A stretch of 64,000 nucleotides of DNA, taken from the NCBI GenBank assembly GCA_964438865.1, contig CAYTMI010000011.1, forward strand, positions 1 through 64,000, given 5' to 3'. The position numbers were made by a program, and so were the translations under genes. This document shows, piece by piece, positions 57,676-64,000 of this stretch (its first letter is position 1; every line of letters begins with the position of its first letter). The notes beneath the pieces were generated by a model that searched no databases, was not told the origin of the DNA, and worked only from the letters and a program-made list of their open reading frames with translations. Source of the DNA: G016234445 sp964438865. GTDB taxonomy: Bacteria > Chloroflexota > Dehalococcoidia > Tepidiformales > Tepidiformaceae.

Positions 57676-59127
57676 CTATTGTCCCGCTCGCCCCAGGCTG
57701 ACCACCTCGGCCATGTGGCCGAACACCTCGCGCGTGGCCACTACCCGCCCCGACACCACATCGATGGAGCGGAGGACGTAGCAGGCCTCCTCGCAACGGC
57801 CGCCGTGGGTGTTGGCGTATCCCAGGCCGCCCGCCTGGGTCAGCACCACCAGCCGCGAACCGTCGCGAGAGAAGGTGGGCGCGCTGGTGGTGCTTTCCGG
57901 CTCGAAATGGACGGCGAGCTCCCATGTCCCGGTTCTGAGTAGCTTCACACCCCGGCCGATCGGGCCTTTGTCGGTGAAAGAGACGCCGCTGCCGGCCACA
58001 TACGCCCCGCCCGGTGAGGCAGCAATGTGGTTGATGCCCTCCTCGCGGTGCACCACCTGCATCGTGCGGGTGTCGATAACCCACAGGCCGGCCGGCTCAT
58101 TGTCTTCGCAGGCGAAAAAGCCGCAGGGCCGCGCGACAGAGCCGGTGACATAGAGCCAACGGCCATCAGCCGAGACCATCGCCTCGCGCCGGAAGGTGAG
58201 CCCGCCTTTTGCTTCAGCACGGCTGACGAACACGCCTCGCACCGATGCCGCGAAGCGTGCCCAGCGCGACCGCGGCGCGTGCAGCGAGACGGTCTTCTCC
58301 ACGGTCATGCGGTCGAGGTCGACCACCGTCACGGCCTCGGAGTCGCTATGCGCGATGTAGGCCCGGCGGCCGTCCGGCGAGATGGCGAACGCCGGCCAGT
58401 AACCGGCAAAGTACTCCTGGCCGCCCGCACTCTCCTTGCGCTGCCCGTAGCTCATAGCTGGCAGGTCGACCTCGCTGCGAACCTCGCCCGTGGCCGTATC
58501 GACAAGGGCCAGAAACACGCGGCTGACGTCGCTGGCGTAGTCAGTACCCTCGTAGGCCAGCAGGACGATAGTCTCGCGACCCGGAATCGTCGCGAAGCGG
58601 TCGGCACGGAGAGGCAACTCCCTGAGTTCCCCCGTTTCGCCGGTTCGCGCGTCGATTTCCCGGAGGCGCTTTCCGTACCGGATTCCGTGGAGCTTCGTGC
58701 CTTCGGGGGACCACGCTAATTGCTCGTGGGGCCCCGACACGTTCACAGCTTTCGCAACCAGTTGCCACGGGTCGACGCGGTAGAGCGACATCCCGGCCGC
58801 GTCAGGTACGGTCACCAGCGAACCGTCCGGGGAGGCAACCATCGCCCCCGCCTGGACGAGCGGCAGCGGCGCTGCCGCGGACTTCAAAGCGCTGTCGAGC
58901 GGTGTCAGCTCCCCGCCGCCCTCCTTCCACTCGACGAGCAACGCGTCGACCGGCTTGCCAGAGTAGCTCGCAGGACTCGCGGAGGGGGAAGGAGAGGTCT
59001 GGGTAGCCGTCACGGCATCGGCCGCTACAGGGTTCGGCATGGCCGGCGGCTCAGCACTTCCCTGGCAGCCCGGGCCGAACGCCCAGACAGCCGCCGTCAC
59101 AACAATCAGAAGGACTGTAGCTCTCAT
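57676..59127 (-). CDS. Beta-propeller lipoprotein (WD40/YncE-like)
   Basis: A 483-residue lipoprotein: signal ending FGPGC, a Ser/Pro/Thr linker, then repeated blades of propeller type (VASPDGSLVTVPD, LAWSPEGTKLHG, FAISPDGRRAYIAHSDSEAVTVVDLD, MVSADGRWLYVTG, FSRDGSRLVVLT) and two Cys pairs (RPCGFFACEDNE, GGRCEEACYVL). Substrate unknown; it may be a surface ligand- or metal-binding sensor. ATG 59127 has AGGAGG and an ECF promoter just upstream. Confidence 0.88.
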   Translation of the reverse strand: MRATVLLIVVTAAVWAFGPGCQGSAEPPAMPNPVAADAVTATQTSPSPSASPASYSGKPVDALLVEWKEGGGELTPLDSALKSAAAPLPLVQAGAMVASPDGSLVTVPDAAGMSLYRVDPWQLVAKAVNVSGPHEQLAWSPEGTKLHGIRYGKRLREIDARTGETGELRELPLRADRFATIPGRETIVLLAYEGTDYASDVSRVFLALVDTATGEVRSEVDLPAMSYGQRKESAGGQEYFAGYWPAFAISPDGRRAYIAHSDSEAVTVVDLDRMTVEKTVSLHAPRSRWARFAASVRGVFVSRAEAKGGLTFRREAMVSADGRWLYVTGSVARPCGFFACEDNEPAGLWVIDTRTMQVVHREEGINHIAASPGGAYVAGSGVSFTDKGPIGRGVKLLRTGTWELAVHFEPESTTSAPTFSRDGSRLVVLTQAGGLGYANTHGGRCEEACYVLRSIDVVSGRVVATREVFGHMAEVVSLGRAGQ

Positions 59128-59147
59128 CCCAACACCTCCTGCGAACG

Positions 59148-59175
59148 AATACACCGCCCGGCACTCCCCGGTTCC
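59148..59175 (-). promoter_or_regulatory. ECF-type promoter of the beta-propeller gene
   Basis: Minus strand: -35 GGAACC (59175-59170), 16-bp spacer (GGGGAGTGCCGGGCGG), -10 TGTATT (59153-59148). Same architecture as the other two. Confidence 0.65.
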
Positions 59176-59210
59176 CCCACCCGTGCCTCATGCCTGCCCC
59201 CTCTCCACTC

Positions 59211-59984
59211 CTACGGCAGCCCCTCGGCCAGCCGCACCGCCTCGTCCCTGCTCAAATCTGTCTCCAGCCGGTAGTTCGTACCCGAGGCCGCCCGCCAGAC
59301 CAGCGTGTTGCGCGTCACCGTCCGCTCCGAGCCCACCACTTCCTTCCCGTCGGCACCGATGAACCGCACGATGTGGCTCCCGGGCGAAATCCAGTACGCG
59401 GGCTTGCCATTCACCGTCAACTGCTCCAGTACCTGCGTCTCTTTCGTGAAGATCCCCTTCTCGAAGGCGCCCACCCGCGTCTCCCAGAGGTCGAACCGGT
59501 CGTACTCCAGCACCAACACCGTCGTCCCCTGGTAGTCCACGATGTACGACCCCTTCGGGCTTCCGTACGCCGTCGGAATCGCCGGCTCGAACCCGAGCTT
59601 CGCCGCCACGGCGCGCAGCGCTACAGGCGTCGCGTACGACTCCAGGGGGCGGGGTGTGGGGAACGGCGTGGGCGTAACGCCGGGCACGGGCGTCGGCAGG
59701 AGGTGGATCTCCTCGCCCTCGACCGCCAGCCCGAGGAAGCCGGCGACAGCCTCGCGCACGCCGGAAGAGGCGGTGAGGACGACAGCCGCCACCAGCAGGG
59801 CCACACCCACGGCTGCCGCCAGCGCAGGCGCCCAGGCCAGGCGCCTCGGCGCGACGGGCAAGGCCCGCTCCGCCAGACGCGCCCGTACACTGCCGGCAAC
59901 ATCCGGGGTGATGGGATAAGAAAACCCGTCCGCCAGACGCGTCAGCACCGCCTCTTCCCAGTTCGTCAACGGTGTTTCAGGCAT
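59211..59984 (-). CDS. Probable anti-sigma factor, single-pass membrane protein
   Basis: A 257-residue protein: cytosolic N terminus (about 60 residues, LTNWEEAVLTRLADGF), one helix (LAWAPALAAAVGVALLVAAVVL), an extracytoplasmic Thr/Pro-rich linker and a C-terminal DUF4367-like domain (AKLGFEPAIPTAYGSPKG, YDRFDLWETRVGAFE, WISPGSHIVRFIG). It overlaps the ECF sigma gene by 8 nt, the usual place for an anti-sigma factor. No zinc HxxxCxxC motif is seen, so a non-ZAS type. Confidence 0.82.
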   Translation of the reverse strand: MPETPLTNWEEAVLTRLADGFSYPITPDVAGSVRARLAERALPVAPRRLAWAPALAAAVGVALLVAAVVLTASSGVREAVAGFLGLAVEGEEIHLLPTPVPGVTPTPFPTPRPLESYATPVALRAVAAKLGFEPAIPTAYGSPKGSYIVDYQGTTVLVLEYDRFDLWETRVGAFEKGIFTKETQVLEQLTVNGKPAYWISPGSHIVRFIGADGKEVVGSERTVTRNTLVWRAASGTNYRLETDLSRDEAVRLAEGLP

Positions 59985-60573
59985 GGCCGTCCTCTCCCGC
60001 ACGTGCCGCCTCCGGCCGCAGCGACGGGTACCGCTGCTCAATGACCTGCCGGAGACGCCCGCTTGCCCGGTGTAACCGCGACTTCACCGTCCCGGCCGGG
60101 TGGCCGACCGCGACCGCGATCTCCCGCTCTGGCAGATCGAGGAAGTAGCGGAGGTAGAGGATGACGCGGTCGTCGTCCGGGAGCTCCTGGATCGCCTTCC
60201 AGAGCAGGGTCTGGTCGGCGCTCGCGATGACCGCCCCCTCCAGCGGCGGCTCGGACTCTCTCGGGAGGCGGCCGAAACGCTCCAGCAGGCCCCGCCGCCG
60301 CCCTCGCGCACGTATTTCGTTCAGCGCCAGGTTCGTGACGATGCGCAGAAGCCAGGGCCGGAATGCCTCGCCCTGTCGAAACGACCGCAGCCCCTGGTAG
60401 GCCCGCACGAACGCCTCCTGGGCCACGTCCTCGGCCGCCGCCGAATCGCGCACAACAAGGTAGGCCGCCCGGAAGGCCACCTCCTGGTAGCGGGCGACGA
60501 GCGCGCAGAAAGCCTCACGGTCACCCCCGCGGGCAGCCGCGATCGCCCCGGCGTCGTCGAGCACGTGGTCCAC
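59977..60573 (-). CDS. ECF-family RNA polymerase sigma factor
   Basis: A 198-residue sigma-70 of the extracytoplasmic-function group: region 2 (YLVVRDSAAAEDVAQEAFVRAYQGL, FRPWLLRIVTNLALNE) and region 4 (IQELPDDDRVILYLRYFLDLPEREIAVAVGHPAGTVKSRLHRASGRLRQ-type helix-turn-helix, quoted in part). It should read GGAACC-type promoters. The start is GTG 60573 or 60564; the promoter lies only about 8 nt upstream, so translation may be leaderless. Confidence 0.93.
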   Translation of the reverse strand: MDHVLDDAGAIAAARGGDREAFCALVARYQEVAFRAAYLVVRDSAAAEDVAQEAFVRAYQGLRSFRQGEAFRPWLLRIVTNLALNEIRARGRRRGLLERFGRLPRESEPPLEGAVIASADQTLLWKAIQELPDDDRVILYLRYFLDLPEREIAVAVGHPAGTVKSRLHRASGRLRQVIEQRYPSLRPEAARAGEDGHA

Positions 60574-60581
60574 GCACTCTT

Positions 60582-60609
60582 TCTACACCGCCCGCGCGTC
60601 CCCGGTTCC
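60582..60609 (-). promoter_or_regulatory. ECF-type promoter of the sigma-factor gene (autoregulation)
   Basis: Minus strand: -35 GGAACC (60609-60604), 16-bp spacer (GGGGACGCGCGGGCGG), -10 TGTAGA (60587-60582). The sequence around -10 to -35 matches the promoter at 59148 closely. Confidence 0.65.
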
Positions 60610-60660
60610 ATAGATCGCGCCTCGCGGCCTTGTTCACGCGCTGCCGATGTGGAACTACAA

Positions 60661-61827
60661 CTAGCCGGCGAGGGCGCGGAGACGGGCGACGATTTCGGGG
60701 AGAACGTCGAGCACGCGGTCGATTTCGGCGAGGGTGTTGTCTTTGCCGACGGTGAGGCGGAGGGATGCGTGGGCGAGGTCGCGGTCGATGCCCATAGCAG
60801 TGAGGACATGGGAGGGTTCGAGGGCGCCGGTGGTGCAGGCGCTGCCTGAGCTTGCGGCGATGTCGGCGAGGTCGAGGGCGAGGAGGACGCTCTCTCCTTC
60901 GACGTTTCGGAAGCAGCAGCTGACGCTGTTCGGGAGGCGGCGGGCCGGGTCGGTCGGGCCGGTGATGACCGTGTCCGGGATCCGCTCGGGGAGGCCGTGG
61001 AGGAGGCGGTCGCGGAGACGGCTGGTGTGGCGGACGCGGTCGTCGCGCTCGTCCCAGGCGAGGCGCATGGCGGTGGCGAGGCCGACGATGCCGGCGACGT
61101 TCTCGGTGCCGGCGCGACGCTCCTTTTCCTGAGCGCCGCCGAGGATCATCGGGGACCAGGGCGTGCGGTTGCGGACGTAGAGGAGGCCGGCGCCTTTGGG
61201 GCCGTAGAGCTTGTGGGCGGCGACGCTGAGGAGGTCCACGCCGAGTGTCGATGGTGTTATGTCCACTGCACCGGCGGCCTGGACGGCATCGGTGTGGATG
61301 ACGACGCGCGGATTCTTCGCCTTCGCGACGCGCGCGGCCTCGGCGACGGGCTGGATGGCGCCGACTTCGTTGTTCGCGGCCATGATGCTGACCACCGACG
61401 TTTCGGGGCCGACAGCGGCCTCCAGCGCGGCGAGGCTGACGACACCGTCGGCATCGACGGGGAGGTAGGTGGCGCGAAAGCCTTCGCGTTCGAGCTGCTC
61501 AACCGTATGGAGGACAGCGTGGTGTTCGACCTGCGAGGTGACAATGTGGGCGCCGTGGCCACGGTCACGCTGGGCGAAGGCGGCGCCACGGATAGCTGCA
61601 TTGGCGGATTCGGTGCCGCCGCTGGTGAAGACGATTTCCCTGGGGGTGGCGCCGAGGAGGGTGGCGCAGGTCTTGCGGGCGTCATCGAGGAAGCGGCGTG
61701 CTTCCTGGCCTTCCAGGTAGATGCTGGAGGGGTTGCCCCAGAAGCGAGTGTAGCCGGGCCACATGGCATCGAGGACGCGGGGGTCGGGTGGAGTGGTGGC
61801 GGCGTGGTCGAGGTAGATGCGGCTCAC
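60661..61827 (-). CDS. Cysteine desulfurase (NifS/IscS type)
   Basis: Removes sulfur from cysteine as persulfide for Fe-S clusters or thionucleosides. The 388-residue PLP enzyme has YLDHAATTPPDPRV, FTSGGTESANAAI, the PLP Asp/Gln region (HTDAVQAAGAVDI), PLP Lys in SVAAHKLYGPKG and the active-site Cys in SSGSACTTGALEPSHVL. It is divergent from the IscA-like gene, with a shared 170-bp gap. Confidence 0.95.
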   Translation of the reverse strand: MSRIYLDHAATTPPDPRVLDAMWPGYTRFWGNPSSIYLEGQEARRFLDDARKTCATLLGATPREIVFTSGGTESANAAIRGAAFAQRDRGHGAHIVTSQVEHHAVLHTVEQLEREGFRATYLPVDADGVVSLAALEAAVGPETSVVSIMAANNEVGAIQPVAEAARVAKAKNPRVVIHTDAVQAAGAVDITPSTLGVDLLSVAAHKLYGPKGAGLLYVRNRTPWSPMILGGAQEKERRAGTENVAGIVGLATAMRLAWDERDDRVRHTSRLRDRLLHGLPERIPDTVITGPTDPARRLPNSVSCCFRNVEGESVLLALDLADIAASSGSACTTGALEPSHVLTAMGIDRDLAHASLRLTVGKDNTLAEIDRVLDVLPEIVARLRALAG

Positions 61828-61932
61828 CGGTATAGCGTAGCGGGTGGCGCGCCCGCGTGGGGCACCGGGCCGGCTCCTTGCGAGCGGACCAGGAGGTGAC
61901 GTGGGTCATGGACGGGCGGTTGGGGGCGCTGC

Positions 61933-61938
61933 TATAGT
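61933..61938 (+). promoter_or_regulatory. -10 box of the IscA-like gene
   Basis: TATAGT 63 nt before the ATG. A GGGAGG ribosome-binding site follows at 61987. The -35 is weak, so an activator may be needed. Confidence 0.35.
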
Positions 61939-62001
61939 TTTTGTATCGACGCGGGCCGGGGAGTCCCGAGTGCGCGTCCACTGTTAGGGAGGCCCCGCTA
62001 C

Positions 62002-62388
62002 ATGTCAGCTGAAACCGAAGTGACCACGGTCATGGTGAACATCTCCGAAAAGGCCGCTGCGAAGGCGCTTGCGCTGCTCCAGGCGCGCGAGATCCCGGAC
62101 GGCGCGCTCCGCGTCTTCGTGGCCGGTGGCGGCTGCTCGGGCTACCAGTACGGCATGGCGCTCGCGCGCTCGGCCGAAGACGACGACATCGTGCTCGAAC
62201 AGCTCGGCGTCCGCATCCTCGTGGACCCGGAGAGCGCGCAGTACCTGTCGGGCGCGGAGATCGACTACGTCGAGGACGTGATGAAGAGCGGCTTCAGCAT
62301 CTTCAACCCGAACGCGGTGAAGAGTTGTGCCTGTGGGTCGAGCTTCCAGACCGCGGACGGCGGCGGCCAACCTCGCGCCTGCTGCTAA
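62002..62388 (+). CDS. HesB/IscA/ErpA-type iron-sulfur carrier
   Basis: A 128-residue A-type carrier: VMVNISEKAAAKALALL, LRVFVAGGGCSGYQYGMAL (first Cys), and C-terminal KSCACGSSF with C-x-C, the three cysteines of the family. It receives or delivers Fe-S clusters made with sulfur from the neighbouring desulfurase. A terminator follows. Confidence 0.93.
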   Translation: MSAETEVTTVMVNISEKAAAKALALLQAREIPDGALRVFVAGGGCSGYQYGMALARSAEDDDIVLEQLGVRILVDPESAQYLSGAEIDYVEDVMKSGFSIFNPNAVKSCACGSSFQTADGGGQPRACC

Positions 62389-62415
62389 CCGTCCTCCGCT
62401 AGCAACAGGTCATAC

Positions 62416-62445
62416 AAGACGGGGTGGCGAAAGTCGTCCCGTTTT
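62416..62445 (+). terminator. Rho-independent terminator after the IscA-like gene
   Basis: AAGACGGG (62416-62423) pairs with CCCGTTTT (62438-62445), one G-T pair, 14-nt loop; the stem ends in a T run. The loop carries GCGAAAG. Confidence 0.65.
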
Positions 62446-62463
62446 CGTTGCCCGGACGGGGGC

Positions 62464-62494
62464 CTGCCCTCGCTGGCACTCGGGCTACGGATGG
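62464..62494. repeat. Dispersed intergenic repeat A, copy 2
   Basis: 31 bp identical to 15930-15960. It lies just after the terminator; the rest of the gap to 62606 shows no gene. Confidence 0.8.
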
Positions 62495-62606
62495 CGAGGG
62501 TGCACTCGGCCGACAGCGGACAGCACGCCTCCCGGCCTGGCCGAACGGCGGCAGAGGCGACATCGCACCCTCGCTGACGGTCGGGGTACTGTGCTTCGCG
62601 GCGGGG

Positions 62607-63260
62607 TTAGAGAAGATTGCGCATGAGGTCGACGTGGCTGGTGAGGAAGACCATGGTCGCGCGAGTCCCCTTGCGCAGGCTGGCGAACTCGGCGTCGTTC
62701 TGGGCCATTTCGTCGAACTTTTCGAGGGCGGTGAGGCTGTCGAACTCGGCCACGATGGAGACTTCGCTGGTGCCGCCGGTGACCGCCGACCAGACGCTGG
62801 TGACGGCGGCGATGCCGCGCTGTTTCTGGTAGTCGAGGGCCTGGGAGATGGACATGACGAATTCGCGGTGGCGCCCGGCCTGGACTTCGCCGCGGAGGGT
62901 GCGCATGTAGCGGCGGGGCTCGGTGGCTTCTTCGCTGGAGATGAGGCCTTCGGAATGGTAGGCGAGGCGGTGGATGGCCACTTCGGAGCCGGAATAGACC
63001 ATCTGGGAGCGGACGGCGCGGCGGATGGCGGCGAACCGGGCGTCTTCGGTGGCGAGGTCGCTGAACTTCTCGAGGTCGTCGAGGGTGTTGAAGTCGCTGG
63101 CGATGAGGACAGAGTTGGTCTGGCCGGTCATGGCGCCCCAGACGGAGGTGCGGGCACGGATGCCGCGCTCATCCTGGAAGGCGCTTGATTCGCGCATGGC
63201 GGCGAGGAAGGGGGCAGTCTTTCCCTGGTCGATGATGCCGGTCAGGAGCCTTCGGTACAT
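62607..63260 (-). CDS. Two-domain dimeric alpha/beta-barrel protein
   Basis: A 217-residue protein made of two about 100-residue homologous halves, each with RRLLTGIIDQGKTAPFLAAM / YMRTLRGEVQAGRHREFVMSI, then SVWGAMTGQTN / SVWSAVTGGTSEVS, then DFNTLDDLEKFSDLATED / EFDSLTALEKFDEMAQND. This is the antibiotic-monooxygenase/NIPSNAP-like ferredoxin-type barrel. ATG 63260 has GAGGT. Function unknown; quinone, heme or metabolite handling are options. Confidence 0.8.
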   Translation of the reverse strand: MYRRLLTGIIDQGKTAPFLAAMRESSAFQDERGIRARTSVWGAMTGQTNSVLIASDFNTLDDLEKFSDLATEDARFAAIRRAVRSQMVYSGSEVAIHRLAYHSEGLISSEEATEPRRYMRTLRGEVQAGRHREFVMSISQALDYQKQRGIAAVTSVWSAVTGGTSEVSIVAEFDSLTALEKFDEMAQNDAEFASLRKGTRATMVFLTSHVDLMRNLL

Positions 63261-63359
63261 GGTCGGACCTCGAGGCCGGTCTCCCCGGTTCCGGGGGCGG
63301 GGATGGCGAGGCCAGTGTACCAGAGGAGGGACGAACGGGCCGTGGGCGGGGCGGGCGGC

Positions 63360-63365
63360 TATAAT
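63360..63365 (+). promoter_or_regulatory. -10 box of the DUF3303-like gene
   Basis: TATAAT 6 nt before the GTG, no Shine-Dalgarno: a clear leaderless arrangement. No -35 is visible. Confidence 0.5.
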
Positions 63366-63371
63366 CGGGCG

Positions 63372-63674
63372 GTGGCGCTGTACGTTGCGTATTTCCGGTT
63401 CAAGGAAGGGGCGAGCCTGCTGACGGGGCTGGAGGCGTTCGAGCGGAGGAAGACGTTCGCGCACCCCACGCAAGCGGCGGTGGTGGGCGAGTACTGGGTG
63501 AACGCGGCGGCCGACCAGCCGCAGGTGGTGGTGGTGTGGGAGGCGGAAGACGAAGGGCCGGGCGACTACTACGAGGCCGCCTGGGGGGATCTCTTCGAGA
63601 TCACGATCGGGCAGGCGACGCGGCCCGTTTCAGAGCTGCCGGAAGAGCTGCCTGGGAACCTGCGAGGGTTGTAG
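63372..63674 (+). CDS. DUF3303-like small protein
   Basis: A 100-residue dimeric alpha/beta-barrel-type protein: ALYVAYFRFKEGASLLTGLEAFERRKTF, VVGEYWVNAAADQPQVVVVWEAED and YYEAAWGDLFEITIGQAT. It matches the DUF3303 pattern (short enzyme-like stress proteins of unknown role). GTG start 63372. Convergent with the enoyl-CoA hydratase gene. Confidence 0.82.
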   Translation: MALYVAYFRFKEGASLLTGLEAFERRKTFAHPTQAAVVGEYWVNAAADQPQVVVVWEAEDEGPGDYYEAAWGDLFEITIGQATRPVSELPEELPGNLRGL

Positions 63675-63701
63675 GTCCGCAGTGAGGAAGTACGGGAGTA
63701 A

Positions 63702-63738
63702 CGGAGTATCGGGACAGCCGCGCCACCCTGATACTCCG
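63702..63738. terminator. Bidirectional hairpin between convergent genes
   Basis: CGGAGTATC (63702-63710) and GATACTCCG (63730-63738), extended by GGG/CCC with one bulged T. It lies between the DUF3303-like and enoyl-CoA hydratase genes. Confidence 0.55.
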
Positions 63739-63758
63739 GAACCCCGAAACTCCGCGCG

Positions 63759-64000
63759 TTACCGGCCTTTGAACTGGGGCTCGCGGCGTTCGGCGAAGGC
63801 GCTGAGGCCTTCCTTGAAGTCGTCGCTCTGGAAGAGGGGGAGGAGCTGCAGGTAGATGTGGTCGACCGCTGCCTCGAAGGTCTCGTCCTGGCCGAGGCGC
63901 ATCATGCGCTTGGTGGACTGGACGCTCAGCGGTGCGTTGTTCGCGATCTTGGTGGCCATCACAGTGGCTTCGGCCATGAGCTGGTCGTGGGGGACGACCC
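63759..64000 (-). CDS. Enoyl-CoA hydratase/isomerase, C-terminal part (5' end beyond window)
   Basis: About 80 residues of the crotonase-family C terminus: VPHDQLMAEATVMATKIA, NNAPLSVQSTKRMMR, FQSDDFKEGLSAFAERREPQFKGR. The SDDFKEG-FxEKR-P-F-G pattern is diagnostic. The catalytic part lies to the right of the window. The role is fatty-acid or related acyl-CoA hydration/isomerisation. Confidence 0.85.
   Translation of the reverse strand, partial: VVPHDQLMAEATVMATKIANNAPLSVQSTKRMMRLGQDETFEAAVDHIYLQLLPLFQSDDFKEGLSAFAERREPQFKGR

Overview
The window comes from a high-GC bacterium, most likely a Chloroflexota of the Dehalococcoidia/Tepidiforma type. This is inferred from gene content and style: an archaeal-type apgM beside pgk and tpiA, a class E-like sortase, c-di-AMP synthase with YbbR, many GTG starts, and -10 boxes only 6-9 nt before start codons (leaderless mRNAs). 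No tRNA, rRNA, CRISPR array or insertion sequence was found. No 16S gene is present, so the taxonomy is a guess.

Layout. 1-2.2 kb: a broken alpha/beta-hydrolase/NB-ARC/TPR gene that runs off the left edge. 2.4-8.2 kb (minus): a tightly overlapping operon tsaC-rpiB-pgk-membrane protein-apgM-tpiA-miaA, joining lower glycolysis to tRNA modification. 8.2-11.6 kb (plus): guaA, purD, purE. 11.7-15.4 kb (minus): a large nuclease-helicase with eight helicase-associated repeats. 15.5-19.3 kb (plus): cupin, purB, membrane protein, purC, purS. 19.5-28.2 kb (minus): cdaA-ybbR-der-plsY-gpsA-HEAT-NUDIX-GNAT and an AAA+ ATPase. 28.3-30.8 kb (minus): amidohydrolase, membrane protein and xth. 30.9-38.6 kb (plus): an MFS exporter, priA and a fatty-acid cluster fabD-fabF-fabF-acpP.

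39-60.6 kb is an accessory copper/thiol-redox and cell-envelope stress island. It holds an M56 protease/BlaI pair, two cupredoxins, a CopA ATPase, a TM-YHS protein, an Lgt-like enzyme, two methyltransferases, a sortase, and a redoxin/CcdA/CxPC-thioredoxin set. It also holds two tandem DUF1573-like membrane-anchored proteins, a PCYCGC protein, a CCAHH membrane protein, a CopZ-like metallochaperone, an ABC transporter whose ATPase carries a C-terminal YHS domain, a beta-propeller lipoprotein and an ECF sigma/anti-sigma pair.

Three observations stand out. (1) One DUF1573-like gene has an in-frame TGA exactly where its tandem paralogue has Cys (Gly-Cys-Cys-Pro), the reading frame continues 62 codons with full homology, and an 8-bp hairpin with a G-first triloop sits at SECIS distance. 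This is a candidate selenoprotein. (2) A 19-bp motif, TACGAC-N5-RTAGTAGT, occurs six times across 16 kb of the island, ahead of the copper and ABC genes, and is probably the operator of the local BlaI-like repressor. (3) Three promoters of the form GGAACC-N16-TGTA precede the ECF sigma gene, the beta-propeller gene and the second cupredoxin, which defines a small autoregulated regulon.

60.7-64 kb returns to housekeeping-like genes: a NifS-type cysteine desulfurase, an IscA/ErpA-type carrier, a two-domain dimeric alpha/beta-barrel protein, a DUF3303-like protein and the 3' end of an enoyl-CoA hydratase.
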